64,000 nucleotides of DNA, taken from contig NZ_PGFJ01000001.1 of the NCBI RefSeq assembly GCF_002797815.1, positions 744,001 through 808,000 on the forward strand, in the 5' to 3' direction. Position 1 is the first letter of the stretch. Each line of letters starts with the position of its first letter. Under the pieces are notes generated by a model. It had not been told where the DNA came from, did not search any database, and saw only the letters and a program-made list of their open reading frames with translations. Positions 36,972 to 45,385 of this stretch are shown piece after piece. The stretch comes from Mucilaginibacter auburnensis. Lineage in GTDB: Bacteria > Bacteroidota > Bacteroidia > Sphingobacteriales > Sphingobacteriaceae. Made by a program: the position numbers and the translations under genes.

Positions 36972-38525
36972 CTATTTCGGCCCGTAAGTAACTACCGGGA
37001 TGATCATTTCTTCTAAAGAGATACCCCCATGCTGAAAGGTCTCGTTATAAAAATTAACAAAGTGGTTGTAGTTGTTAGGGTAAACAAAAAAGGTATCCTC
37101 TTTAGCAAAAACAAAACTTGAACTTACATGCAGTTTAGGCAGCATAGCGTCATGCGGGTTGCGTATATGGAAAACGTCTTTCGCGTTAAAATTAAGATTA
37201 CGGCCCTGTTTGTAACGTAAGTTGGTATTGGTATTGCGGTCGCCAATTAACTTGCTTGGTTTTTTTACACGGATGGTGCCATGGTCTGTAGAGATAATAA
37301 CACGCGCCTGTTTGGTACTTAGAAACTTAAGCAGGTCTAACAGTGGCGAGTGCTCAAACCAAGATAGTGTTAAAGAGCGGTAAGCTGCATCGTCGCTGGC
37401 CAGCTCGCGTATCATTTGCATATCAGTACGCGCGTGAGACAGCATGTCAACAAAGTTGTAAACCACTACATTCAGATCGTTTTTCAGTAAATTGCTAACC
37501 GTATCATTCAGATTGCGGCCTTCGTCCAGGTTCAATATTTTATGGTAAGAGTGCTTAACGTCTTTGCGCAATACTCTGCTGAGCTGATCAGCCAGGAAAT
37601 CAGCTTCAAACAGGTTCTTTCCGCCTTCGTCTTCATCATTTTGCCATTTATCAGGGAAGCGTTTCTCCATATCCAGCGGCATCAGGCCGGCGAAAATGGA
37701 GTTTCGTGCATATTGGGTGGCGGTAGGCAGTATACTATAATAAGTATCTTCTTCCTCCAAACGGAAATATTCTGAGATGATAGGATTAATGATCTTGAAC
37801 TGATCATAGCGCAAATTATCTATCAGTATAAAAAACAGCGGGCCTTTACCATCCAGTTTAGGAAATACTTTTTTCCGGAACAGCTGACTTGAATTTATCG
37901 GCGCGTCTTCCGGATTTTTGAGCCATCCAAGATAGTTCTTCTCAACAAACTTGCAGAACTGTGTATTGGCCTCGGCCTTTTGCATGGTTAATATTTCATG
38001 CATACCTGCGTCTTCCAGCTGCTGCAGCTCCAATTCCCAGTATATCAATTTCTTGTAAACATCAACCCACTCCTGGTAGCTCAGGTTGTCATTTAAAGTA
38101 ATACCCAGGTTCCGGAAATCCTGCTGATAAGCCATGGTGGTACGTTCGGTTACCAGACGCTTATTCTCCGTTAGTTTTTTTATGGTGAGCAATATCTGTT
38201 TGGGGTGCACCGGTTTAATAAGGTAATCATCAATTTTTGAACCGATAGCGTCTTCCATCAAATACTCTTCCTCGCTTTTGGTGATCATTACAATCGGTAC
38301 ATCGTTATTAATATTTTTGATGCGCGCCAGTGTTTCAATACCGGTTAGGCCGGGCATATTCTCATCCAAAAAAACCAGATCGAAATAGGCATTGGTAAAA
38401 GCTTCAATGGCATCATTACCATTGGTTACGGTAGTCACCTTATATCCTTTTTCATTTAGAAAAAGCACGTGTGGTTTTAACAGATCTATTTCGTCGTCGG
38501 CCCAAAGTATGTTGGTATCTTGCAT
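36972..38525 (-). CDS. porX: Response regulator with PglZ domain, PorX
   Basis: PorX controls type IX secretion genes with sensor PorY and sigma factor SigP. The receiver domain has ILWADDEIDLLKPH and the phospho-acceptor Asp54 (LVFLDENMPG), with Lys in DYLIKPVHP. The C-terminal PglZ domain is of the alkaline-phosphatase type (FFILIDNLRYDQF; VIISTDHGTIRVKKPS), for which nucleotide hydrolase activity has been described in PorX. Length 517 is standard. It is divergent from an HD-domain gene, with a TTAAC-rich repeat between. Confidence 0.95.
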   Translation of the reverse strand: MQDTNILWADDEIDLLKPHVLFLNEKGYKVTTVTNGNDAIEAFTNAYFDLVFLDENMPGLTGIETLARIKNINNDVPIVMITKSEEEYLMEDAIGSKIDDYLIKPVHPKQILLTIKKLTENKRLVTERTTMAYQQDFRNLGITLNDNLSYQEWVDVYKKLIYWELELQQLEDAGMHEILTMQKAEANTQFCKFVEKNYLGWLKNPEDAPINSSQLFRKKVFPKLDGKGPLFFILIDNLRYDQFKIINPIISEYFRLEEEDTYYSILPTATQYARNSIFAGLMPLDMEKRFPDKWQNDEDEGGKNLFEADFLADQLSRVLRKDVKHSYHKILNLDEGRNLNDTVSNLLKNDLNVVVYNFVDMLSHARTDMQMIRELASDDAAYRSLTLSWFEHSPLLDLLKFLSTKQARVIISTDHGTIRVKKPSKLIGDRNTNTNLRYKQGRNLNFNAKDVFHIRNPHDAMLPKLHVSSSFVFAKEDTFFVYPNNYNHFVNFYNETFQHGGISLEEMIIPVVTYGPK

Positions 38526-38581
38526 GGTATGTATTGTAAAGTCAAATAATAGCGGCTGCCATAAAAATAAGGCTTAGCTTT

Positions 38582-38607
38582 CAATTAACCCCAAAGCAAG
38601 TTAATTG
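38582..38607. promoter_or_regulatory. Inverted repeat in the porX/HD divergent gap
   Basis: CAATTAAC (38582-38589) and GTTAATTG (38600-38607) are perfect inverse complements with a 10-base spacer. TTAATTAAC and ATTAAC follow in 38623-38642. This looks like an operator rather than a terminator. Confidence 0.35.
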
Positions 38608-38702
38608 TTACGGTTTTATAGCTTAATTAACAAAAATTAACATAAGGGTGTTAATCGCTTTATTTATTTTATTTTGTCATTTTTGCAATATAAAATCTGC
38701 AT

Positions 38703-39938
38703 TTGAATAAGCGAAAGATAATTAACGACCCGGTTTACGGGTTTATCACCATACCAACCGATCTGGTTTTTGACCTGATCGAACACCCATATTTTCAGCG
38801 ACTAAGGTATATTAAACAATTGGGCATGACCCACCTGGTTTACCCCGGCGCTTTGCATACCCGTTTTCATCATGCGCTGGGTGCTATGCATCTGATGAAG
38901 TTATCCCTTGAGGTATTGCGCTCAAAAGGACACGAGATAACCCCTGACGAGGAGGAAGGCGTAACCATTGCTATATTATTACATGATGTTGGTCATGGTC
39001 CCTTCTCTCACGCTTTAGAACATACGCTGGTTGAAGGAATCTCGCATGAGGATATCTCTGTTATGCTGATGGACCGGCTCAACAAGCAGTTTGATGGTCG
39101 GTTAACTACTGCCATCAGCATATTTAAAGGCACGTACGCAAAGGGCTTTTTGCACGAACTGGTTTCAAGTCAGCTGGATATGGATAGACTGGATTACTTG
39201 AACCGCGATAGTTTTTTTACCGGAGTATCCGAAGGTGTGATCAGTTCAGATCGCATCATCAAAATGCTGAATGTAAAAGATGGGCATATAGCCATTGAAG
39301 AAAAAGGCATTTACTCGGTTGAGAAATTTTTAATTGCCCGCCGCCTGATGTACTGGCAGGTATATCTGCATAAAACGGTTATTGCCGGCGAGCAATTACT
39401 GGTTAAAATATTACAACGCGCACGAAAATTGGTTATGCAAGGGCACAGGCTTTTTGCCACACCTGCGTTGGAGCACCTGTTAACCAATAAAATTACCGGC
39501 GATGCGTCACTGCTGGCTGATCATCACCTGGAAATATTCACAGCTTTAGATGATACCGATATCATGTCGGCAGTAAAAGTTTGGGCTACGCATGAAGATT
39601 TTGTACTGGCCAAGCTGTGTACAGATTTTGTACAGCGCAAGCTTTTTCATGTAGATATTACCGCCCAGCCTATAGCAGCAGGCTACATTGATGAATTGAC
39701 CGAAAGGGCAGCATCGCGCTACAATATTTCAAAGGAGGATGCCGGGTATTTTGTATTTGGTGATTCTATAAGGAATGATGCCTATCAACCAGGCGATGGA
39801 AACATACGTATATTAATGAAGAATGGAAGTATAATAGATATTGCCGCCGCCAGCGATAACTCTAATTTAGAGGCCCTGGCTAAAACGGTTAAGAAATACA
39901 TACTTTGTTATAGTAAAGATTTGGTAGCCAGAGATTAG
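38703..39938 (+). CDS. HD-domain phosphohydrolase (dNTPase-like)
   Basis: 411 residues. The HD metal motif is present: HTRFHHALGAMHLMKL, then ILLHDVGHGPFSHALEHTL (His-Asp pair), and SSQLDMDRLDYLNRDSFFTGV. This is the SAMHD1/dGTPase-like group, which cleaves dNTPs, but the substrate is not certain. The start is TTG 38703, giving the family opening LNKRKIINDPVYGFITIP. The C-terminal codons AGA GAT TAG lie in a repeat element. Confidence 0.93.
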   Translation: MNKRKIINDPVYGFITIPTDLVFDLIEHPYFQRLRYIKQLGMTHLVYPGALHTRFHHALGAMHLMKLSLEVLRSKGHEITPDEEEGVTIAILLHDVGHGPFSHALEHTLVEGISHEDISVMLMDRLNKQFDGRLTTAISIFKGTYAKGFLHELVSSQLDMDRLDYLNRDSFFTGVSEGVISSDRIIKMLNVKDGHIAIEEKGIYSVEKFLIARRLMYWQVYLHKTVIAGEQLLVKILQRARKLVMQGHRLFATPALEHLLTNKITGDASLLADHHLEIFTALDDTDIMSAVKVWATHEDFVLAKLCTDFVQRKLFHVDITAQPIAAGYIDELTERAASRYNISKEDAGYFVFGDSIRNDAYQPGDGNIRILMKNGSIIDIAAASDNSNLEALAKTVKKYILCYSKDLVARD

Positions 39939-40024
39939 GTGATTTGTGATTAGAGATTAGTTTTTAACCGTTAAAAATAGACTGATGACACCTAATCACC
40001 AATCACTAATCAACTAATCACTAA
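39931..40024. repeat. Word-repeat hairpin between HD gene and lpxD
   Basis: The left arm 39931-39961 has GATTAGGTGATT, GTGATTAGAGATTAG words. The right arm 39991-40024 has CTAATCACC, AATCACTAATC, AACTAATCACTAAT. They pair imperfectly around a 30-base loop. The left arm contains the stop codon of the HD gene and the right arm abuts the lpxD promoter box. Confidence 0.85.
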
Positions 40025-40030
40025 TTTTAA

Positions 40031-40038
40031 TAAATTTG
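40031..40038 (+). promoter_or_regulatory. TAnnTTTG promoter box directly before lpxD
   Basis: TAAATTTG is an exact -7 box ending 5 nt before the lpxD ATG, directly downstream of the repeat element. Confidence 0.45.
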
Positions 40039-40043
40039 CCGCA

Positions 40044-41084
40044 ATGCAGTTTACAGCACAGGATATAGCATTTGTATTAAACGGAACGGTTGAGGGCGAC
40101 CCGCTTGTTACCGTTAACCGCCTCGCTAAAATAGAGGAGGGAACTCCGGGTAGTTTAACTTTTCTGTCTAATCCAAAATATGAGCAGCACCTGTACACCA
40201 CAGATGCCTCAATTGCTATTGTAAACAGCAATTTACAGTTAAGCGCTCCTGTAAAGGCTACATTAATAAGGGTAGAGAATGCTTACAGCGCCTTTACCAT
40301 ATTGCTTGAGAAGTATAACACCTATAAATTACATAAAGAAGGTATTGAACAACCCAGCTTTATACACGAAACAGCCACTTTAGGCGAAAACGTTTACGTA
40401 GGTGCGTTCGCGTATATTGGCCCGGGTGTAAAGATTGGTAACAATAGCAAGATCTATCCGCACACATATGTAGGCGATAATGTAACTATCGGCAACGATT
40501 GTACACTTTTTGCCAATGTAAAGGTGTATTTTGATTGTGTGTTAGGTAACAATGTTATCATACACTCCGGCGCGGTTATAGGCAGCGATGGTTTTGGCTT
40601 TGCGCCTAACCCTGATGGTACCTACACTAAAATACCGCAAATAGGTAATGTGGTGCTGGCAAATGACGTTGAGGTTGGTTCAAACACAACTGTTGATCGC
40701 GCTACTATGGGATCAACTGTATTGCATAACGGTGTGAAACTGGATAATTTGGTGCAAATAGCTCACAACGTTGAAATTGGCGCCAATACGGTAATAGCCG
40801 CACAAACCGGCATATCTGGCAGTACCAAACTTGGCGAGAACGTATTGTTAGGCGGCCAGGTTGGTGTGGTTGGGCATATCAGCCTGGCAAAAGGTACACA
40901 GGCCCAGGCACAATCAGGCATAGGCAAAACCATTAAGGAAGAAAATACCAAGGTGGCTGGTTCGCCGGCGTTTGCTTACGGCAGCCAGATGCGGTCAAAC
41001 ATTGTGATACAACGCCTGCCTGAACTGGAGAAGCGGGTAAACGAATTAGAAAAAATAATAGCGCAGCTGAAGGCTGGTGAATAG
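40044..41084 (+). CDS. lpxD: UDP-3-O-(3-hydroxymyristoyl)glucosamine N-acyltransferase
   Basis: LpxD adds the second acyl chain in lipid A synthesis. The N-terminal domain (QFTAQDIAFVLNGTVEGD... GSLTFLSNPKYEQHLYTT) precedes a left-handed beta-helix of hexapeptide repeats (TLGENVYVGAFAYIGPGVKIGNNSKIYP...). The catalytic region is NLVQIAHNVEIGANTVIAAQTGISGSTKLG, with the His in IAHNV. A C-terminal helix ends the protein. Length 346 is normal. It is the first of lpxD, lpxC/fabZ, lpxA. The stop TAG is followed by repeat words. Confidence 0.97.
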   Translation: MQFTAQDIAFVLNGTVEGDPLVTVNRLAKIEEGTPGSLTFLSNPKYEQHLYTTDASIAIVNSNLQLSAPVKATLIRVENAYSAFTILLEKYNTYKLHKEGIEQPSFIHETATLGENVYVGAFAYIGPGVKIGNNSKIYPHTYVGDNVTIGNDCTLFANVKVYFDCVLGNNVIIHSGAVIGSDGFGFAPNPDGTYTKIPQIGNVVLANDVEVGSNTTVDRATMGSTVLHNGVKLDNLVQIAHNVEIGANTVIAAQTGISGSTKLGENVLLGGQVGVVGHISLAKGTQAQAQSGIGKTIKEENTKVAGSPAFAYGSQMRSNIVIQRLPELEKRVNELEKIIAQLKAGE

Positions 41085-41150
41085 TGATTGGAGATTAGTT
41101 GATTAGTTAGATTGAAGCCTAATGACTAATATCCAATGACCAATGACTAA
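41082..41150. repeat. Word-repeat hairpin between lpxD and lpxC/fabZ
   Basis: Left words GATTGGA, GATTAGT, TGATTAGT; right words CTAATGA, CTAATAT, CCAATGA, CCAATGA. The arms pair with several mismatches. The element starts on the lpxD stop codon and ends 3 bases before the lpxC ATG. Confidence 0.8.
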
Positions 41151-41153
41151 AAG

Positions 41154-42554
41154 ATGAACATTAAACAAAGAACTATCAAGGCGCCGGTAACTGTATCTGG
41201 CGCGGGTTTACACACAGGCGAGAAAGTAACCATGACCTTCAACCCTGCACCCGAGAACCATGGCTATAAATTCAGGAGGGTAGATGTAGAGGGAATGCCG
41301 GTTATTGATGCCGATGTTGATAATGTTACCGATACTTCACGAGGTACTACCTTGTCGCAAAACGGTGCGAGCGTGAGTACAATTGAGCATGTTTTGGCAG
41401 CCTTGGTTGGCTTGGAGATAGACAATGTGCTGATTGATATGGATGGTCCGGAAACACCCATCATGGACGGAAGTTCTATTCAGTTTGTTGACGCCATATT
41501 AAATGCAGGTTTGGTTGAGCAGGATGCTGATCGTGAATATTATCATATTCCTTACAACATACATTACTCGGAACCAGACCGCAAGGTAGACATGGTAGCC
41601 ATGCCTTTGGATGATTACCGCTTTACCTGTATGGTTGACTATAACTCGCAGGTATTGGGCAGCCAGCATGCTACTATATCAAGTATAACCGAATTTGTTA
41701 AAGAGATTGCGTCAAGCCGTACATTTTGCTTTTTGCATGAACTGGAAATGCTGTTAAAGCACGACCTGATAAAAGGCGGCGATCTTAATAATGCCATTGT
41801 AGTGGTTGATAAGAATGTTGACGAGTCGGAATTACAACACCTGGCTAAACTATTTAACCGTAAAGACATAAAAGTTGCTCCGCAGGGCATCTTAAACAAT
41901 ATTGAACTGCGCCATCAAAACGAGCCCGCACGCCACAAACTGCTGGATATGATCGGTGATCTGGCGCTGGTAGGTGTCCCACTGCGCGGGCATATTATGG
42001 CTGCAAGACCCGGACACGCTGCAAACGTTGCTTTCGCCAAAAAAATAAAAACGCTGATCAAAAAAGAGCGTAGCCGCAAGCACTTTAAGGTGTATGATCC
42101 TAACATGAAGCCGGTTTATGATACCGTGCAGATCATGAAGATATTACCTCACCGTCAGCCTATGTTGCTGATCGATAAAATTCTGGAGCTTTCAAAAAGC
42201 CACGTAGTAGGTTTGAAGAATGTTACCATGAACGAGGAAATATTTAAAGGACACTTCCCTGATGCACCGCTTTTCCCGGGTGTATTACAAATTGAGGCTA
42301 TGGCACAAACCGGCGGAATTTTGGTTCTGAACACTGTTCCCGATCCTGAAAATTACATCACCTTATTCTTAAAAATAGAAAATGCGCGGTTTAAAGATAA
42401 GGTTGTGCCCGGCGATACGTTAATATTCCATTGTAACCTGTTAGCGCCTATCCGCCGCGGTATTGCGCAGATGAAGGGCATTGGTACAGTAGGTGAGCGG
42501 GTGGTAGTAGAGGCCGAGTTAATGGCGCAGATAGTAAGAAAACAAAATTCGTAA
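41154..42554 (+). CDS. lpxC/fabZ: LpxC-FabZ fusion: UDP-3-O-acyl-GlcNAc deacetylase / 3-hydroxyacyl-ACP dehydratase
   Basis: A 466-residue fusion. The N-terminal LpxC part (about 1-315) is the Zn deacetylase that commits lipid A synthesis: SGAGLHTGEKVTMTF, STIEHVLAALVGLEIDN (His ligand), and GHIMAARPGHAANVAFAKKI at its end. The FabZ part then has LPHRQPMLLIDKI, GHFPDAPLFPGVLQIEAMAQTGG (catalytic His and Glu) and FKDKVVPGDTL. This fusion is known in Bacteroidota. It couples lipid A and fatty acid synthesis. lpxA starts 9 bases later. Confidence 0.97.
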   Translation: MNIKQRTIKAPVTVSGAGLHTGEKVTMTFNPAPENHGYKFRRVDVEGMPVIDADVDNVTDTSRGTTLSQNGASVSTIEHVLAALVGLEIDNVLIDMDGPETPIMDGSSIQFVDAILNAGLVEQDADREYYHIPYNIHYSEPDRKVDMVAMPLDDYRFTCMVDYNSQVLGSQHATISSITEFVKEIASSRTFCFLHELEMLLKHDLIKGGDLNNAIVVVDKNVDESELQHLAKLFNRKDIKVAPQGILNNIELRHQNEPARHKLLDMIGDLALVGVPLRGHIMAARPGHAANVAFAKKIKTLIKKERSRKHFKVYDPNMKPVYDTVQIMKILPHRQPMLLIDKILELSKSHVVGLKNVTMNEEIFKGHFPDAPLFPGVLQIEAMAQTGGILVLNTVPDPENYITLFLKIENARFKDKVVPGDTLIFHCNLLAPIRRGIAQMKGIGTVGERVVVEAELMAQIVRKQNS

Positions 42555-42563
42555 TAACAGAAC

Positions 42564-43346
42564 ATGATCCAACCCTTAGCATATATACATCCGCAGGCCA
42601 AAATAGCCGACAATGTTGTGATTGAACCTTTTGTTACTATCCACAAGGATGTGGAGGTTGGAGAAGGTACCTGGATAGGTTCAAACTCGGTGATAATGGA
42701 TGGTGCACGTATTGGCAAAAATTGTCGCATTTTTCCGGGGGCTGTTGTTTCTGCACCACCGCAGGATCTGAAATACAAAGGCGAACCCAGCACCGTTACC
42801 GTTGGCGATAATACCGTTATCCGCGAATGCGTAACCCTTAACCGCGGTACCGCTCTTGATAAAAACACTACCACAATTGGCAGTAATTGCTTGTTGATGG
42901 CTTACGTGCACGTAGCCCATGATTGTGTTATTGGCGATAATGTGATCATAGCTAACTCTGTGCAGCTGGCAGGGCACATCAATGTTTATGATCACGCTTT
43001 CATTGGCGGAACATCAGCAGTGCATCAGTTTGTAGAGATCGGTGCGCATAGCATGATATCGGGCGGCTCGTTAGTACGTAAAGATGTACCTCCTTTTACA
43101 AAAGCTGGCCGTGAACCATTGTCATATATTGGTATTAACTCAGTTGGCTTGCGTAGGAGAGGTTTTTCAGCAGCAACCATTAACGAGATACAGGAGATCT
43201 ACCGGATCATCTTCCTTAAAAAATACAATGTAACCAAAGCCCTTGATATTATTGAGGCCGAATTTAAGCCAACTGTTGAACGCGACGAGATAGTCAATTT
43301 CGTATCGAACTCGCAACGTGGTATTATGAAGGGGTTTGGAATTTAA
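42564..43346 (+). CDS. lpxA: UDP-N-acetylglucosamine acyltransferase
   Basis: LpxA performs the first acyl transfer to UDP-GlcNAc. The sequence is a left-handed beta-helix (PLAYIHPQAKIADNVVIEPFVTIHKDVEVGEGTWIGSNSVI), with the catalytic His region LLMAYVHVAHDCVIGDNVIIANSVQLAGHI and the C-terminal helices (NSVGLRRRGFSAATINEIQEIYRII). Length 260 is normal. It lies 9 bases after lpxC/fabZ and before a repeat element. Confidence 0.97.
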   Translation: MIQPLAYIHPQAKIADNVVIEPFVTIHKDVEVGEGTWIGSNSVIMDGARIGKNCRIFPGAVVSAPPQDLKYKGEPSTVTVGDNTVIRECVTLNRGTALDKNTTTIGSNCLLMAYVHVAHDCVIGDNVIIANSVQLAGHINVYDHAFIGGTSAVHQFVEIGAHSMISGGSLVRKDVPPFTKAGREPLSYIGINSVGLRRRGFSAATINEIQEIYRIIFLKKYNVTKALDIIEAEFKPTVERDEIVNFVSNSQRGIMKGFGI

Positions 43347-43350
43347 CATA

Positions 43351-43418
43351 AGTCCATGGACGATAGTCGATAGTCCATGGAGCAATTTACTATGGTCTAT
43401 CGACTATGGACTATGGAC
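43351..43418. repeat. Word-repeat hairpin (ACTATGG/CGATAGT words) with a start codon inside
   Basis: Left arm 43351-43382 (AGTCCATGG, CGATAGT, CGATAGT, CCATGG) and right arm 43390-43418 (CTATGGT, CTATCG, ACTATGG, ACTATGG) pair at about 24 of 29 positions. The right arm includes the ATG at 43413. Confidence 0.85.
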
Positions 43419-44042
43419 AACCAACTAACCATCTCCCTCAATCAAATAGGCCGCCGCTTTAACCGCGACTGGATATTTAAGGGGATCGATTATACTTTTA
43501 CTACCGGCGAAAGCTATGCAGTACTTGGGCCTAATGGTTCGGGTAAATCAACGCTGCTGCAAATTTTAAATGGTAGTTTAGGGCCTTCAACCGGTAAAAT
43601 TGAGTTTGCCCTTGATGGACTGGCGCTGGAGGTGGAAAAAGTTTTCAATTACCTGAGTTTAGCTGCTCCCTACCTTGAGTTGATTGAGGAATTCTCATTG
43701 GAAGAGATGATAGACTTTCATTTCAAATTTAAAAACTACCAGGCCGGTATCACCAAAGAAAACTTAATAGAACTGCTTAGCTTACCGGGCAGCAAAGCCA
43801 AACTTATTAAATACTTTTCTTCGGGAATGAAACAGCGTTTAAAACTCGCGCTGGCCTTTTGTTCTGACACGCCTATGTTGATGCTGGACGAACCTACATC
43901 AAATCTGGATAACCAGGGCGTAGACTGGTACCTCAATCTGGTTGAGCGTTTCTCAGCCGGAAGGCTAACCATAGTTTGCTCTAACCAGGAACATGAGTAC
44001 AGTTTTTGTAAACACCGCTTAAGTATATCAGACTATAAATAA
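43413..44042 (+). CDS. ABC transporter ATP-binding protein
   Basis: 209-residue ATPase with Walker A GPNGSGKSTLLQIL, signature FSSGMKQRLKLALAF and Walker B MLMLDEPTSNLD. It is short, like heme- or lipid-export ATPases, and no permease gene is next to it. ATG 43413 is used; an upstream in-frame ATG at 43377 would translate the repeat element into MEQFTMVYRLWT, which looks spurious. It ends 4 bases before a glycosyltransferase. Confidence 0.88.
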   Translation: MDNQLTISLNQIGRRFNRDWIFKGIDYTFTTGESYAVLGPNGSGKSTLLQILNGSLGPSTGKIEFALDGLALEVEKVFNYLSLAAPYLELIEEFSLEEMIDFHFKFKNYQAGITKENLIELLSLPGSKAKLIKYFSSGMKQRLKLALAFCSDTPMLMLDEPTSNLDNQGVDWYLNLVERFSAGRLTIVCSNQEHEYSFCKHRLSISDYK

Positions 44043-44046
44043 CAGC

Positions 44047-45198
44047 ATGACCATAAACACCCTGCTTGAGATATATGGTATTGTTGCGGGTGCTACCTGG
44101 ATAGGTGTTGTTGTTTACCTGATAATTGGATTTAAGAAAATAAAGATGCTGAAGGATCAGCCGCTCAGCAACGCTTTTCCACCCCTGGCAATTATTATCC
44201 CGGTGCGTAACGAGGAAGAGAATCTGGAAAACGCGTTGCAAAGCGTTTGTAATATCAATTATCCTAATTATCGCATCATCGCGGTAAACGATCGCTCGAC
44301 TGATAGTACCGGTGAGATTTTAAGTAAGTTAAATGCAAAGTACCCACAGCTAACGGTAACAACTATTGCTGATCTGCCCCATGGTTGGTTAGGTAAAAAT
44401 AATGCCTTATATCAGGGCTACCTTTCAAGTACCGAAGAATGGATGCTATTTACTGATGCTGATGTGGAATATCAACCGGACGCTATTAGCAAAGCCGTGG
44501 GCTACGCTATAAACAACAATTTGGATAACCTTGCAGTGCTACCCAACATAATATCCAGATCGGGCTTGCTTAATAGTGTGCTGTCATCATTCACCATTAT
44601 GCTCATGATCTACTTGCGGCCCTGGGATGCCATTAAGCCAGGTACAAAGGCGCACATTGGGGTTGGCGCATTTTGCCTGGTAAAGCGTAGCGCCTATGAG
44701 AAGGCAGGCACACACGCCAATATTAAATTGCGGCCGGACGATGATGTGATGCTCGGTAAAAACATTAAAATGGCCGGCTTGCGGCAGGGTGTTTTAGGAG
44801 GAAGGGAAGCCATCGGTCTGGAATGGTACACCAGTTTGAAACAGTTTGTTGACGGTTTAATGAAGAACACCTTCGCAACGGCTGGTTATAATCCGGTTAT
44901 GGCAATAGGTTTTATTATGGCTTGCATAGTTTGTTTTACTTTGCCTATACCCGTTATGCTTATTTTTGGCGGTGTTAATATTAAGCTATTGGCGGGCGCG
45001 GTACTATTCGCTCAAATAATTTACATGCTTACTATTAAGCCCAATAAATGGTGGTACGCGTTTGTAATACCATTTGCAGGTGGGCTAATGGGGTATATAT
45101 TTTTAAAATCGATGCTGATAACACTTAAACAGGGTGGTATTTACTGGCGTGATAGCTTTTATTCGCTCAAAATGCTTAAAGAGGGTAGTAATTACTGA
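44047..45198 (+). CDS. Membrane-bound family 2 glycosyltransferase
   Basis: 383 residues. An N-terminal helix (LEIYGIVAGATWIGVVVYLIIGF) is followed by the GT-A domain with AIIIPVRNEEENLENALQSV, VNDRSTDSTGE, the metal motif FTDADVEYQPDA, and RPDDDVMLGKNIK, then three C-terminal membrane helices. It may act on lipids or a surface glycan. The substrate is not predictable. It is 4 bases after the ABC ATPase. The stop TGA lies inside a short inverted repeat. Confidence 0.88.
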   Translation: MTINTLLEIYGIVAGATWIGVVVYLIIGFKKIKMLKDQPLSNAFPPLAIIIPVRNEEENLENALQSVCNINYPNYRIIAVNDRSTDSTGEILSKLNAKYPQLTVTTIADLPHGWLGKNNALYQGYLSSTEEWMLFTDADVEYQPDAISKAVGYAINNNLDNLAVLPNIISRSGLLNSVLSSFTIMLMIYLRPWDAIKPGTKAHIGVGAFCLVKRSAYEKAGTHANIKLRPDDDVMLGKNIKMAGLRQGVLGGREAIGLEWYTSLKQFVDGLMKNTFATAGYNPVMAIGFIMACIVCFTLPIPVMLIFGGVNIKLLAGAVLFAQIIYMLTIKPNKWWYAFVIPFAGGLMGYIFLKSMLITLKQGGIYWRDSFYSLKMLKEGSNY

Positions 45199-45310
45199 CA
45201 GGATTTTGTCAGTAGCTCTTGGTGGCTCTTAGTGGTTCTTGGTGGCTCTTTGGGTTCTTGGTGGTTCTTAGGGCTCTTGGTGGTTCACCCGGACCAGAGC
45301 CACCACCCCC
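45193..45310. repeat. Hairpin plus GGTGGCTC(TT) word tract after the glycosyltransferase
   Basis: TACTGACA/TGTCAGTA (45193-45214) is a perfect stem that contains the TGA stop. It is followed by at least six copies of a degenerate 8-10-base word (TTGGTGGCTC, TTAGTGGTTC, TTGGTGGTTC) and a final inverted GAGCCACCACC. It shares words and right end with 11426-11487. Confidence 0.85.
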
Positions 45311-45335
45311 ACATATAAATACTAATAACCCACCA

Positions 45336-45367
45336 TTTGCAACTCTCGCCTTAACTCCCTAAGTTTG
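45336..45367 (+). promoter_or_regulatory. Bacteroidota promoter of efp
   Basis: TTTG at 45336-45339, a 20-base spacer, then TAAGTTTG at 45360-45367. This is the best two-part consensus match in the window, 18 nt before the efp ATG at 45386. Confidence 0.65.
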
Positions 45368-45385
45368 CGCCTCAATAATATTGTA

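Noticed and set aside
45215..45310. GGTGGCTC tract as a CRISPR array
   Set aside because: The words are degenerate 8-10-mers without spacers and no cas genes are present.
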